Shown: in pieces, positions 1-10,999 of the stretch
How positions within the stretch are numbered: position 1 is the stretch's first letter
Layout: each line of letters begins with the position of its first letter
Source: Tenrec ecaudatus
Lineage: Eukaryota > Chordata > Mammalia > Afrosoricida > Tenrecidae
Direction of reading: 5' to 3'
NCBI RefSeq assembly: GCF_050624435.1
Contig: NC_134534.1
Location: forward strand, 65,309,501-65,373,500
Length of the DNA: 64,000 bases
Notes under the pieces: generated by a model
What the model saw: only the letters and a program-made list of their open reading frames with translations
Database searches by the model: none
What the model was told of the DNA's origin: nothing
Position numbers and translations under genes: made by a program

Positions 1-2356
1 TATGGGAATTTGGATTTTTTTTTTTTAATGAATAAAGCTGCTGCCATCAGTCTCTTAGCACTCGCCTTGCTCCAGCCTGACCACAAAAGAGCCATTGGCC
101 TGCTCCCCAGCTACGTCTGCTGTGTCGCCTCTGCATCATCTACAGCAGCTGGTCATCATTTAAATGGAACCCAATGGCAACAGAAAGAATAAAGTTCCAG
201 ATTTGTATAAAGCGTGATAGATTTTGGTCCCTCGTCTTTTTTAGGCGGCAAAAGAAGCCTACTTAGATTTCAATTGTTATGTCTTGTTTTTCTACTCTTG
301 AGGTTGGGGTTTGCTAGAGAAACCCTCCGCCCCATCATTTGTCATTCAGGAACCCAATTGCCACCTCCTACACCAGGGAGTCTCCCGTGAAGAGAAAATG
401 AGAGCGCACAAAGTAGGTGCCCCTGGCCCCCTGCTGTGCCTTCCAGAGACGCTGTCACAGAGGCCTATGTTCTGGAAAGGAGGATGTCCTAGGTACTTCG
501 TGGCCTGCCTCCTTCCAGCACAGAACGCCATTTGCACAGCTCCAGGTGGCTGCCAGGCTATGATCTGAGCAGTGATGCCAGGTCAGTTTGGGGGCTACAG
601 ACGATAAGATAAATAAGACTCGGTTCCTAGGGATTTTCTACTTAGTATGGGGATATGAACATGTAGATTCCTCAATGCGCGAGTGTAGGAACATGGTACC
701 ACTTGTGGTAGGGACTCCCCAAAACTACTACCTGCTCTCCTCAGCTCCTGGCTACACTAGATCAGTTACCCAGTCTCCTGTGAGTTCAGGGTAGCCAGCT
801 CATGGGCTCTGGCCAATGAGACGGGAGCCCTCTCAGTCCTGTGCACTACCTTCCACTGCATTTTCCTTCCATTGGCTGAGTGGAGAGACCCACGATGCCA
901 GTCCTGGGGAGGGCAGAGCCATAAGACAGAAAGGGGCCAGGGACCCTGGAAACCCCACTTGGCATTTCTGTGGGCCCTGAGATCCTGGGTGTTTGTTTTG
1001 CAGTTAGCATGCCTCACAAGCATACAAACAGGTCAGGAGTTACTGCTCTCTTCCAGAGAGAGGAGGTGCCCCTATCGCATCGCAGATACTAGAAGCCCTA
1101 TGGACATTTACACATAGTGGCATTGCCCTAGTGCTTGTTCTGCTTTCATTCACCCATTTCCTTTCCTGAAATATTATTTCATCTTTCTCTGGCTAACAGT
1201 ACTAGCTGTACAAAGCACCAACATTTCATCCTATTAAATTGCAAATGGATAAGGTTATTATTTTTATATGCCATCGAGTCCTAAGACTAGCCACAAGGAT
1301 ATAAAGGTACTAAAAATAATTTATAGAGATCGTCAAGGACTTGTTTAAAAGTATTTTCAAATCTGACTGAGAGTTCTGACATTGGGGGTGGGGAGGAGAG
1401 GATTCAATAACTTGATGCTTTTAGGACCCCCCTCACACTTTTCCATACATTTTCTTACCTTCATGCTAACTTAATTCATAACCCTTTATAATAGTTATCC
1501 AAAGAGGAACCTTTTTAATTCTGACATTGTCAGCTGCTCTTCCTCTTGGGCTTTGATATTGCCAAATACTGGAGGGAAAATATTCACGAAATGCCTACAA
1601 TCTATTTCAATATATCATTCTATCCAATTGAATGCCAAGCATTTTAAAAGAATGCTGTTGGTTGGTCTTAGCTTGGTTTTGACTTGAAATTGCATATCGG
1701 AATGCTTTGTGTTACATGTTGCCCCAAATTTAAAAATCTGTGACAGATTTCAACTTCCATCTATTTTGTCCACTTAAGAGGATTAACCACCAGCAGTGGG
1801 GTTTAACATGATATCCTTAGAGAAAAAATAAAAAGAGAAATATTCTGCTTTTAAAAGGGAAAATATCCTCAGGCCAAAAAACAAACAAACAAAAAAACCT
1901 ACCAACCCTTAATGTCTTAATACACGTTCGGAGCTGCCGGTTGTCGTGTGTGTGGCTTAAAATGAATGACAAGCCCTCGTTGGTCATTGCGTACATTCTT
2001 ACACTCAACCCGTGCATCTTCGTCTGCAGCCAAGCAACCGGAAAGGCGGCGTTCGCATATCACATTAGAATGTTTCAACCTTTTCCAAGAGTTTCAGTAA
2101 TTTCTCAAAACAATTTAGGATAATAATTATTATTAATTACATAAGCGTAAGACCTAAACCAAGGTGTACAGACCTATTCAAAAGTCCCTTTTATGGTTGG
2201 AAGTGGGTGAGAGGGACACTTTGGGTCAGAGTTATTCAGATCCCAAAGAAATTTCTTTGTCTGACTATATTGCCTTACTCAAGGTTTTATTAGGGAATGA
2301 GGGTGCTAATTTTCCTTGAAGAGGGTTATTTAACTATACGCTCCCCAAATGTTTGC
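1..2356. other. single-copy DNA, no gene recognised
   Basis: I see no recognisable repeat, RNA gene or convincing exon here. Open frames are short (under 90 codons), overlap each other on both strands and lack splice-site context. Composition shifts from moderately GC-rich in the first kilobase to AT-rich after about 1140. A short A-rich run near 1877-1900 is simple sequence. This could be intron or intergenic DNA. Confidence 0.5.
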
Positions 2357-2556
2357 TGCCTTATGATGACTCCGAGGACAGAGAACTGCCCTGTAGCATC
2401 CCAAAGGACTGAGTACAGCTGCCCCATAGGATTTCCCAGGCTATAAATCTTTATGGGAACAGACTACCTGTACTTTCCCACAGAGTGGCTGATGGGTTTG
2501 AACTGCCAGCCTTGTGGTCAAAAGCCCAAAACTTAACTCACAGCACCACTAGTGAT
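2357..2556 (-). mobile_element. AfroSINE, antisense copy
   Basis: Read on the reverse strand this is a diverged AfroSINE. The head (reverse complement of the 'cagcaccacta' end near 2541) is followed by the box-B-like 'tttgaactgccagcc' region near 2495 and a body with 'ataaatctttatgggaa' near 2435. The RTE-like tail 'gaggacagagaactgccc' lies near 2373. Divergence is high, so the copy is old. Confidence 0.7.
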
Positions 2557-2605
2557 CATTGCTGAACTATGCATATTTTTAAAGTTTGATAAGCAATCAT
2601 TTTTC

Positions 2606-2785
2606 AGTCTCGTGGTTACGCGTTAGGCTGCAGTCCATATGGTCAGCCATTCAAAACCACCAGCAGCTCTGATGGAGAAAGACGGGGCTTTCTACTCCCC
2701 TACAGAGTTACAGTCTCAGAAACCCACAGGGGGTCGTTCTGAGTCAGCCTTGACTTCATGACAGTGAGAGTTTGGCTAGTTTTTA
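2606..2785 (+). mobile_element. AfroSINE, sense copy
   Basis: The copy starts in the tRNA-like head ('gtggttacgcgttaggctgc' near 2613), continues with 'cattcaaaaccaccagcagc' and 'tttctactcccctacagag', and ends in a 'gacagtgagagtttggct' tail. It lies head-to-head with the preceding antisense copy, about 50 bp away. The 'gcagtgagtttggttt' type of tail recurs in several SINEs of this window and suggests one subfamily. Confidence 0.85.
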
Positions 2786-3369
2786 TTATGGAGGAAGTTT
2801 CTGAGCGAACTTCTGAGACTCAGTGAGACGGGATGGATGGATACATGCGTTCTTTCGAGATTTTGCAGTGGCTAGCTATTCCTAACCATGGTCACTGCTA
2901 TCAATTATGTGTTCATTCTCGGGTTCATTCATCCGGTAAGTATTGGTTGAGTGTCTACAATTGTAGAGGCTGAGTGTTCAGCCATGAACAAAACACACAC
3001 ATCTCGGCCGTCGTGGACCTTGTGTTGTAAGGGAGACAGAGAATAGGCAGGTAACTGATTAAATGGAGGCCCTAAGCACTGAGAGTCAGGCAGTCTGAGG
3101 GGACGAGAGAACCAAGGGAGGCTGTGGAGGCGGCACAACTCCTTCTAACCCAGTAGCCCCAGAAGGGACCGTGTGAGCTGAGGGCTGGGGGAGAGCAACG
3201 GAAAAGTCCTTGTGCAGGGACTGAGCTGGCCGGTGTGGCGGAAACTCAGATCTGGAAGGCAGTGGCAGGGGATGAGTTTAGGGATGTAGCTGGGACAAGA
3301 TCACGTAGCGTGCAGGGCCTCGGTTAGCCATTGAGATTTTACCCTTAAAGCAGCACAGAGCCATGGCAC

Positions 3370-3394
3370 TGAGAACGGGAATAACCCGTTCTCA
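3370..3394. repeat. 10-bp perfect inverted repeat, 5-nt loop
   Basis: The arms TGAGAACGGG and CCCGTTCTCA are exact reverse complements separated by five bases. The site lies within a stretch that interrupts the L2 match. No function can be assigned. It is not followed by a U-run, and bacterial-style termination would not apply in this genome. Confidence 0.6.
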
Positions 3395-3473
3395 ATGACA
3401 GTTGCTAATCTTACTCTGGTGCGTTTACCAAAAACAACAACCATCCAAGAGTGATGGTGCTGTACAACGTGGT

Positions 3474-3522
3474 GCCCATGTCAGTGACTTGTTTATATTA
3501 CAGGGGTTTAAATGACATGGGC
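3474..3522. repeat. 10-bp perfect inverted repeat, 29-nt loop
   Basis: GCCCATGTCA at 3474-3483 is exactly complementary to TGACATGGGC at 3513-3522. It lies about 80 bp beyond the hairpin at 3370-3394, in the same block that does not align with L2. The two may mark the ends of, or secondary structure in, a small unrecognised insertion. Confidence 0.5.
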
Positions 3523-3726
3523 TGCATACATTTTGCCACAATTTAAACACACATATATAAAAGAAGAAATAGTCAAGATCTATGAAGAGGACAGGCTTTA
3601 GGTGGGCCTGGATGTACCCAGGAAAACTAGTAAGGAAGCCCCTGCTGTAGCCCAGCTTGAGCTAGAATGGGAGCAAGGTGCTGGTGACAAATGATTGGAT
3701 TCTACGTATGTTTCTTTCGCTTTCTT

Positions 3727-6405
3727 TTTTAAAAATCATTTTATTGGGGGCTTGTACAACTCTTCTCTCAAGCTATCCATCCATCCATTGTATCAAGCAC
3801 ATTTGTACATAGTTGCCATCGTCATTCTCAAAACATTTTCTTTCTACTTGAGCCCTTGATATCAGCTCCTCCTTCCCGCCCTCTTCCCCACCCTCCCTCC
3901 CTCATGAACCCTTGATAATTTATTTTAAAACATTTTTCTCCATGTCTTACACCTACTGCTGTCTCCCTTCACCCACTTTTCTATTGTCTATTGAAGGAGT
4001 TATATGTAGATCCTTGTGATCTGTTCTCCCTTTCTCACCCTACCTTCCCCTTCCCCTCCTGGTGTCTCTATTCTCACTATTGGTCCTGAGGAGTTCATAT
4101 GTCCTGGATTCCCTGTGTTTCCAGCTCTTCTCTGTACCAGTGTACAGGCTCTGGTCTAGCCGGATTTGTAATGTGGAATTGAGATCATGATAGTGGGGGT
4201 TAGGAAGCATTAAAGAACTAGCGAAAAGTTGTATGTTTCAGACGTGCTATCCTGCATCCTGACTGGCTTGTCTCTTCCTTGTGACCTTTCTGTAAGGGGA
4301 TGTCCAATTGTCTACAGATGGGCTTTGAGTCTCCACTCAGAACTCCCCCTCATTCACATTGATTTGATTTTTTGTTCTGGGTCTTAGATGCCTGATACAT
4401 GATCCTAGCAACACCTCGGGACCACCCAGGCTCGTGTGCTTCTTCCATATGGGCTTTGTTGCTTCTCACTAGATGACTGCTTGTTTATCTTCAAGCCTTT
4501 AAGACCCCAGATGCTATATCTTTTGATAGCCGGGCACCATCAACTTTCTTCACCACATTTTCTTATGCACCCATTTGTCTTCAGCGATCATGTCAGGAAG
4601 GTGAGTATCACAGAATGCCAGATTATAAGAACAAAGTGTTCTTGAGTTTAGGGAGTACTTGAGTCAAGGCCCAATGTCCATCTTCTACCTTAATACTTAA
4701 CATATAAATATATGTACATAAATATATTCCCTATCATTATACAGAAATATATTTACATATGTACATGCTTGTATTTAGACCTCTATACATGTCCTTTGCC
4801 TTCTAGCTCTTTCCTCTATTTTCTTTTGCCCTCCTCTTGTCCCACCATCATGTTCATCCTTCTTTCTGGTTTCAGTAATTCCTCACAGTTAAATTGTCCT
4901 TGATTAAGGCCCACCAAGCATCCTACGCCCTTCTCTCAATCAATTTTAGATCACTTGTTTTTCCCTTGTTCCTGGGTTGGTTGATAACCCCCTTCCTTTC
5001 TCCTGCCTCCCCTTCTCCATTGTCCCCCTGGAACTGTCGGTCCCATTGTTTTCTTCTCCGAATTGTTTATCATGCCTATCTTATGCAGAGACAATAATAC
5101 GTGCAAAAAACAAACAAACAAGAAACAACCAACAACAACAAAAAATCCAAACAAAACGGCAAAGGAAGACAAAACAAACAAACAAATAATATAGCAACAG
5201 CAACAACAAAAAAAAACCCAACAAAAAAGACAAAGCCTATAGATAGTTCCAGGTCTGTTTGTTGACCTTTAGGGGTGTTTTCCAGTCCACTATGATAGGG
5301 TGCCATGCTCTGGCCCCAAAGCCTATTTTTGGCAATCCCCAGGGACTTCATTGTTTTGCTCCCCTTGCTGCTCTGCTGCATGCCTTGAGTGTTTCACCCC
5401 AGTGTGACATGGTCAGATAGGGCACAATTCCTGCACTGTGTCTCCAGTGTTGTCCCCCGTAGTGCTATGAATCAGTGAAGGACGTCATGCCCTGTGGTGG
5501 TGCTGGCCCTATGATCCTCTCTGTGCATTGGCTGCTCTGACAGGAATATTATCCTCGGGGCTTGGTGGACCATGATGTGTTCCACTCTCTCTCCTTCCCT
5601 CTTCCTTTGTTCCTGTGTGCTCTGATCAGACGTGCCCCTCTCCCCAAGCTGTTGCTCCAGTGTTTTCCTCTTAAATGCATTCTTCTGAAGGGGGTGTGGG
5701 GGTATGGGGCCGGCTCCGCAGACCTCTCTAATGTTTCCCTGCTATATGCTGGTATGTTGTATTCATGTCTTGGTGCACTGGGTTGAAGCCTCATCTCTCT
5801 CTCCCTTTCCTGTGGAGGTATAAACAGTACCCGCCCCTTGGGTGAGTTAATTCCCTGCTCCCAACTACCCATGACTTTCCCCCCCTCTCTTGCTCTTTTC
5901 TATTTAGTTGGCTGCCATATGTATCCCTGGATTGGTCTGGCCCCTGCCATAGTTCTTGGACCTCACCCCAGGAATGTATGTCTATAGTAGCTTATCCCCT
6001 ATACCTCTCCCTTTTGCATATTTTTTAAGCTTACCTCAGTGGACTCATGTTGTACTTGTCCTTTGCGCTTGGCTTACTTCACTTAGCGTGATTTCCTCTA
6101 GTTCTTCCCATGCGGCGATGTGCTTCATGCATGGATCACTGCTTTTTAGTGATGTATAGTACTCCATTGTATGTATGTTCCACAGTTTTTTGATCCATTC
6201 ATCGGTTGATGGAAATTTTGGTTGTTTCTAACTCCTTACAATCGTGAACTGTGCCACAATGAACATCGGAGCACACGTGTTCGGCTGTGGTTTGTTTCTT
6301 GTCTCTTCTGGGTATATGCCCAGTAGGGGGATCGCGAGGTTGCATGGTAGCTCGATTTCCATCTGCTTTAGATATAGCCAAATCGATTTCCGTAATGACT
6401 GTACA
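3727..6405 (-). mobile_element. L1 LINE, 5'-truncated, with 2.3-kb 3' UTR
   Basis: The reverse strand ends at 3727 with the L1 3' terminus (antisense of 'ccccaataaaatgattt'). The 3' UTR runs upstream to the ORF2 stop codon at 6031-6033, so it is about 2.3 kb long, far longer than the few hundred bases usual in human or mouse L1. It includes a polypurine tract (antisense near 3875-3903) and a T/G-rich sense tract (A/C-rich at 5105-5230 on the plus strand). Only the last ~125 codons of ORF2 remain. The insertion splits an L2. Confidence 0.9.
6031..6405 (-). pseudogene. L1 ORF2 C-terminal remnant
   Basis: This is the extreme C-terminus of an L1 ORF2 protein. The plus-strand text 'tactccattgtatgtatg' near 6160 is the antisense of the conserved ORF2 tail, and the frame ends in K-D-K-Y-N-M-S-P-L-R at a TAA (6031-6033). 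The endonuclease and reverse transcriptase domains are absent because of 5' truncation. The remnant lacks a promoter and is not expected to make protein. Confidence 0.75.
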
Positions 6406-6604
6406 TAGGTTTCTAGGTATACTTCAAAGAGAGACCAACAGAATGTGCAAATGGGTTGTTAAAAGTGAGAAATAAAAGAGGAAGGTAGTGAGGCTGATTC
6501 CTATGTTTGATTTTCATTTTAATCTCAGCAAGTAGTTGGATGGGAGCACCAGTTGAAGGGCTCATTTTGGGCGGGTGTGTTTTGAAACACCTACTAGGCG
6601 TTTG
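6406..6604 (-). mobile_element. L2 LINE, second piece
   Basis: This continues the L2 interrupted by the L1 at 3727-6405. The plus strand reads like antisense L2 coding sequence, for example 'ttggatgggagcaccagttg' near 6537 and the 'ttttgaaacacctactagg' segment near 6579. It is interrupted again at 6605 by an ERVL-type LTR and resumes at 7118. Confidence 0.55.
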
Positions 6605-7117
6605 TGTTAGGCCGGGTTGTCTAGAGAAACAAATCCAGTGACACTCACCTATGTGTAGGAATGAACTTCATATCAAGAAGTAGTTATATATCAAGAAGGC
6701 ATCGCACCCGAACCCAACTCAAGTCCATAAGTACAATGCTAGTTCATAAGTCCCTTTGCAGACTTATGCTGGTGACGTAGAATGATGAACCAGGACGCTG
6801 AAGATCACAGCCTGGTGGGTTCCGGGTCAGCTGGATCCAAGGGTTGGTGGAAGCGTGGCAGGGTGCTGACAGCTCTCAGGATCTGGTGGCCCACATGGGG
6901 CCACCCGTGGGGACAAATGCAGGGTCCAGGGGAAGTCTCAGTGAGGAGGAAGGTGAAGTGGCAGAGAGAAAAGCAATGGCCAGAGTCCCTCGTTCTCAGA
7001 TCAAAGTTCAGATCCCCAAGGAGATATCTTCAAACTACCACTTAATTGACAAGTTTGACTGCACTGCTAGCCTGGAGTGTCTAGTTGACATAAAAAAATC
7101 ATCCAACTGCTACAACA
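6605..7117 (-). mobile_element. ERVL-type solo LTR, reverse orientation
   Basis: The segment begins TGTTAGG and ends CA, as an LTR should. Its first 35 bases ('gttgtctagagaaacaaatc' near 6615) are the reverse complement of the end of the LTR at 53797-54295, and 'cacagcctggtgggttcc' and 'ggatccaagg' match that LTR inverted. It is 513 bp with no internal retroviral region, so a solo LTR formed by recombination. It lies inside an L2 that resumes at 7118 with 'tccaagtggag'. No target duplication is obvious. Confidence 0.75.
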
Positions 7118-7390
7118 TCCAAGTGGAGAACTTCAGTAGATAAGTGTACAAGTGAGTTCTCAGGGAGAAGGAAAGGCTAAAGATAAACATTTAGGGGGCA
7201 TCCGTATTTTTAGGGAACTTATGCCAACGGGCCCAATGGAATCATCTAGGAAGAATAGATAGAGAAGACAGGAGGTCCAATGACAGACTTTAAAAGTTTG
7301 GAAGAAAATCCAGCATCGAAGAGGACGGAAAAGGATTCCCTGTAAAGAAAGAGACGCAAGAGTACAGACGTTCCCAAAGCCAAAAGAAAT
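7118..7390 (-). mobile_element. L2 LINE, third piece
   Basis: The plus strand ('tccaagtggagaacttcag' onward, then 'agatagagaagacaggaggtcc' style sequence near 7258) is the antisense of the L2 coding region just upstream of the piece at 6406-6604. Together the three pieces read as one L2 copy broken by two younger insertions. Confidence 0.6.
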
Positions 7391-7838
7391 CTGGGCTGAT
7401 GGAAGTATTTCTGTTTGTAGTTAGTCTACTGAGTCTCTGGGCCTACCTTGTCTGGGTTCCTAGTCTTGGCAGTGGTCCGGAATTAGACTAACTCCAAATC
7501 TTAGCTCACTTATGAGATGGTACTCTTGAAGCCAAGCTACTAGCTCAGATCCCAGTCTGCAATTGTCACTTACTCCCCTGCCGCCCCCTGATCCTCCGCC
7601 CAAATCAAGTTCAACATCTTTGCTGCCAGCATTGTGCTTTCTCCATTACCACCGCTCCAGCCTCTTTATTTGCCTGAGACCGGCATAAGCCCCACAGACA
7701 GGAAGGAAGGGGCTGATCAGAGAGGGGCCCCTGTGTTAGAAGGGCCTGTCCACAGACCCCTGCTTTAATGAGCGTTGGTCCAACTTGTGCGATTTCTTAT
7801 GGACATGAATGATAGGCACATTACCGCATCGTGATCAG
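7391..7838. other. single-copy DNA, no gene recognised
   Basis: No repeat family or coding exon is recognised. The stretch near 7565-7690 is C-rich and pyrimidine-rich without a clear structure. Confidence 0.4.
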
Positions 7839-8010
7839 AGTTTAGAGCTGGACTGCTTAGGAACAAATTCCAGATCTACCAGAAGCCAGCTGCGTGGCCT
7901 TGGGTAAATTACTTTATCTGTATCTCCTCATCTCCCCCGGGGCAGGAGTCCACTGACGGGATGACCCTGAAGAGTCTGTGAGTTGGGAGGAATAAAGCCC
8001 TCAGAGTAGT
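7839..8010 (+). mobile_element. MIR SINE
   Basis: The core reads like a MIR: 'agctgcgtggccttgggtaa' near 7888 followed by 'attactttatctgtatctcctc', the typical 'tgtgaccttgggcaagt...cctcatctgta' region. It is an old, diverged, tRNA-derived mammalian SINE with no coding capacity. Confidence 0.7.
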
Positions 8011-8698
8011 GCTCTCCCGCCACAAGGCACCGTTTTCATTTAATACTTGAGATGTTAAAATGGACTCTTACGGACTGTAAGAGATAAAGCCAATTATGGA
8101 GCTCAGGTGTGTTGGACTGTGTTGGGGACTAGCCTCCACGACTGATACGGTCCTAAGGACCGGTTGTGTAATTGAAAGGGAAAAATTAAAGAGACAACAG
8201 GCAGAGCACGCAAGGGCTCACCGCTTCCGACAGGCTTAGAGAGTCGCTGGGCATGCAAGCCACAGCATACACACACGCAACAGGAAGGGCATGTGCTGGA
8301 GGCATACACGTCATAGGGAGGGGATGTACATACATTACTGGGGCACACGCATGATGGGAACTCACTGCTCTAACAGGATGAGTAGGTTCTAGAGTTAAAA
8401 TGGCTACTTAACTTTTGTTGTCCCTGGACTGGCTTGGCCTTAGGTGACCCTGAGCTCTTCTCCAGGGTGAGGATCTATGATCGGTCTCAGAAAGGAGTGG
8501 GGCAGGCAATGGGGTCTAGACACACTAGAGAGCGGCCATGTGCTTATAAGGGACATCTTTAAATTGCCATTATTATGGGGGGACATCGTGGAGAATAACT
8601 TTTAATTAGGAGAATCATCTCCAACTTATGAATGTGAAGGCCTTCCCCCACCAGAATCTGCCTCCCAGATTCTTAATTATGAATGTAGAGAATTTGTC
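8011..8698. other. unclassified, possible LTR-like start at 8112
   Basis: From 8112 the sequence 'tgttggggactagcctcc' followed by A/G-rich sequence has the look of a retroviral LTR beginning with TG. I could not recognise a family, a matching CA end, a primer-binding site or any retroviral reading frame. The rest of the interval is featureless. An ordinary single-copy origin is equally possible. Confidence 0.25.
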
Positions 8699-9207
8699 CA
8701 CATACAACTTTCCTCTAGTTCCTAAATGCTTCCTCTGCCCCCACTACCATGATCCCCATTCTACCTTAAAAATATGGCTAGACCAGAGGATGTACACTGG
8801 TACAGATAGGAACTGGACACACAGGGAATCCAGGGCAGGTGATCCCTTCAGGACCAGTGGTGAGGGTGGTGATACTGGGAGGGTGGGGTGGAAAGGGGGA
8901 ACCGATTACAAGGATCTACATGTGACCTCCTCCTGGGAGACAAACAACAGAAAAGTGGGTGAAGGGAGACGTCGGACAGTGCAAGATGTGACAAAATCAT
9001 AATTTATAAATTTTCAAGGGTTCATGAGGGAGTGGGGAGCAGGAAGGGAGGGGGAAATGAGGAGCTGATGCCAGGGGCTTAAGTGGAGAGCAAATGTTTT
9101 GAGAATGATGCGGGCAATGAATGTACAAATGTGCTTTACACAATTGATGTATGTATGGATTGTGATAAGAGTTGTATGAGCCCCTAATAAAATGATTTTT
9201 AAAAATC
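8699..9207 (+). mobile_element. L1 LINE 3' end, 5'-truncated
   Basis: This holds the last ~510 bp of the same L1 3' UTR seen inverted at 3727-6405. It runs from 'acatacaactttcctctagt' to 'gagttgtatgagcccctaat' plus an AATAAA and an A-rich end near 9187-9205. A G-rich polypurine tract lies at about 9025-9064. No coding sequence remains. Confidence 0.9.
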
Positions 9208-9498
9208 CTTTAGAGCACAGTCCCCCTGTGACACACCCGGGCCACCATGAGACAGGGTCAATCCACAGCAGCTAACAAGTCACATATGCAAACCAAGCTG
9301 GCATTTCTTAATAGACAGAGCAGCCTGTGCCCATGTTCAGTGGGAATGCTTTGTATGTTTTCTGGAATAGAATCAAAGGGCCAAAAATTCCCACACAGGC
9401 CATTGGCACCGTGGGTGGGTTGCCGGGCAGAATCCAGCCATGACTGCCCTGCACATCCAGGCTTGCGTCGGGTAGAACAGGCTTCTGTCTGGTCCTTC

Positions 9499-9650
9499 TA
9501 GAGCCCTGGTGATGCTGTCTGTTGAGCTGTGGATTACTAGCCTCAAGGGCCTGGTTCAAACCCATCAGGGGCTCCTTGGGAGGAAGATGAAGCTGCTGCA
9601 GTGAAGATTACAGACCTGGAAACCCTATAGAAGGTGACCTGCCTTGGGAC
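9499..9650 (+). mobile_element. AfroSINE, diverged
   Basis: The order of sub-sequences is that of AfroSINE: 'ccctggtgatgctgtctg' (head), 'gttcaaacccatcaggggc' (box B region), then 'aagattacagacctggaaac' (body). It is heavily mutated and probably one of the older copies. Confidence 0.65.
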
Positions 9651-9671
9651 TGAAAATCATATGCTAGGGGT

Positions 9672-9790
9672 TCTCTAAATGTGACGTGCGTGCCCCACAC
9701 AAGCTGGCCCAGGGAGCTTGTTAGTAGTGCTGAAAGCTTCCAGGAATTCCTGAGACTGGCAGTGGGTCTTCTGGTTTGAGAATCACATGG
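9672..9790 (+). mobile_element. MER5A-like hAT MITE
   Basis: The ends 'ggttctctaaatgtgacgtg' and 'ggtttgagaatcacat' are imperfect inverted repeats of the MER5A type, and 'gggagcttgttagtagtgct' lies between them. MER5A is a non-autonomous hAT-Charlie element spread across mammals. A second copy is at 49966-50085. Confidence 0.65.
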
Positions 9791-10384
9791 GAAGCACCGC
9801 TGGGATGGACTGGTGGGAAATGGGGTTGTTGGAACGGAGGTCATTAGCTGAGGGAAGGCCTTGCATGCTAGATCCAGGATGTGGAAAGTCCTGGAGCTGG
9901 GATTTTTTTCCCCGTGAAATTTGCTTAACGGGGAGGCGTAATGATAAGTAAGGCTCTTTTAGAGAAGCCAGTGGGTGAGCAATGTGCTGAGGAACTATAC
10001 TAAAATGTACAATACCTTGGACACAAATTAATATGGAGACAGAGACTATAAAGGATTTTATGACTAGCCGTGGGCCTCAAGAAAGAGCAAAGTCAAGAAT
10101 GCCACCATCTGTTAAGGCCACTGTGGTCACAGGGAGAAACCCCTGGTGCTGCCAACTGCAAGGTTGGCTACGCGTAGAGATGGATATGATGGCAGTGATT
10201 TTTAGTGAGTGGTCCAGGCATTAACGCCTCGACAATCCAATGCAGCGGGTGGTGTGGTCTCTATTTACAGATGATAACAGAGGAAGTCAGAGAGGTAAGT
10301 TTCCCAGGAGAGCAGAAATCGAATCCAGACCTGCCAGACTCCACATGCCATGCTCCTTCCCCTGCCTCATCCAGATGGCAAGGA
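9791..10384. other. single-copy DNA, no gene recognised
   Basis: I see no repeat or exon here. The reading frames at 10033-10224 and 10205-10479 overlap in different phases and have no family resemblance. Confidence 0.4.
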
Positions 10385-10702
10385 GAGCGTATTTATTTTC
10401 ACTCGCTGCTGTAACAAATTACCACAAACCTATTAGACAAATTAAACCCACACACGGGCACTCTCTTACAGTTCAGTAGAGAGCTAGTCAGTCTGGGGTC
10501 TCATTGGGCGAAAGTGAACGTGTTAACCGAGCTTTATACTTATAGAGATCTTTGGAGGAAATCCACTTCTTTGCCTTCTCCACTTCTGGAGGCCATCCCC
10601 CCCCCCCCCCACTATTCTTTTTGGCTCATTTCCTTCCTCCATTTTTCCATGCCAACACTGTTGCATCTCTTTGACGAAACTTCCATGGCAACAAACTTCC
10701 AT
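10385..10702 (-). mobile_element. MLT1-type LTR, first piece
   Basis: The antisense of an MLT1 LTR end is visible: 'cgctgctgtaacaaattacc' near 10405 and 'ctcttacagttcagtagaga' near 10462, corresponding to the 'aataaatttctgttgtttt' part of MLT1. MLT1 LTRs belong to the ERVL-MaLR group, which predates the placental radiation. The copy contains a run of about 14 C at 10597-10610 and is interrupted by an AfroSINE. Confidence 0.65.
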
Positions 10703-10855
10703 ATCTGTCCAAAGGTCAGCAGTTTGAAACCACCAGCCGCTCCACAGGGGAAAGTTGAGACTATCCACTTCCATAGAGTTTCAGTCTCGGAAGCCCACCA
10801 AGGGCAGTCGGAATTGGCTCTATGGTGGTGAGTTTGATTTTCGGTTTGGTTACTA
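10703..10855 (+). mobile_element. AfroSINE inserted in MLT1
   Basis: The copy is truncated at its head. It has 'gtcagcagtttgaaaccacc' and 'agccgctccacaggggaaag', then 'cagtctcggaagccc', ending in 'ggtgagtttgattttcggtt'. The MLT1 LTR continues on both sides, so this SINE is younger than the LTR. Confidence 0.75.
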
Positions 10856-10999
10856 GACTCGTCTACCTGGATTGGCCAGGATAACCACCCCATCTCAAGA
10901 TTCATAATCTCGATCACATCTGCAAAGTCTCTCTTGTCAGGTAAAGTGGCAGAATCACAGACTTCTGGATTAGGACCTGGACATCCTTGGGGGCAGGAT
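10856..10999 (-). mobile_element. MLT1-type LTR, second piece
   Basis: The LTR resumes after the SINE: 'atctcgatcacatctgcaaa' near 10907 and 'ggattaggacctggacatcc' near 10967 are the antisense of the MLT1 segment 'gatgtccacgtcctaatcc' and neighbours. Its end is approximate. Confidence 0.65.

Larger units (their letters stand above)
2916..3726 (-). mobile_element. L2 LINE, 3' part (first piece)
   Basis: This is the antisense of an L2 3' end. The L2 terminal 'aataaatgtttgttgaatg' type sequence appears inverted at 2925-2955 ('gtaagtattggttgagtgtc'), followed by the antisense of 'ctgtatccccagcgcc' and the L2 coding tail. The segment is interrupted by the L1 at 3727-6405 and resumes at 6406. A block at about 3365-3560 does not fit L2 and carries two small hairpins. 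Confidence 0.65.

Noticed and set aside
5076-5381. Hydrophobic 101-codon minus frame with Val/Leu/Phe runs
   Set aside because: It is the translation of the T/G-rich tract of the L1 3' UTR. The same tract recurs at 15390-15450 and 44330-44440.
8628-9002. 124-codon frame beginning at ATG 8628
   Set aside because: Most of it lies in the L1 3' UTR at 8699-9207, and no known protein feature is visible.
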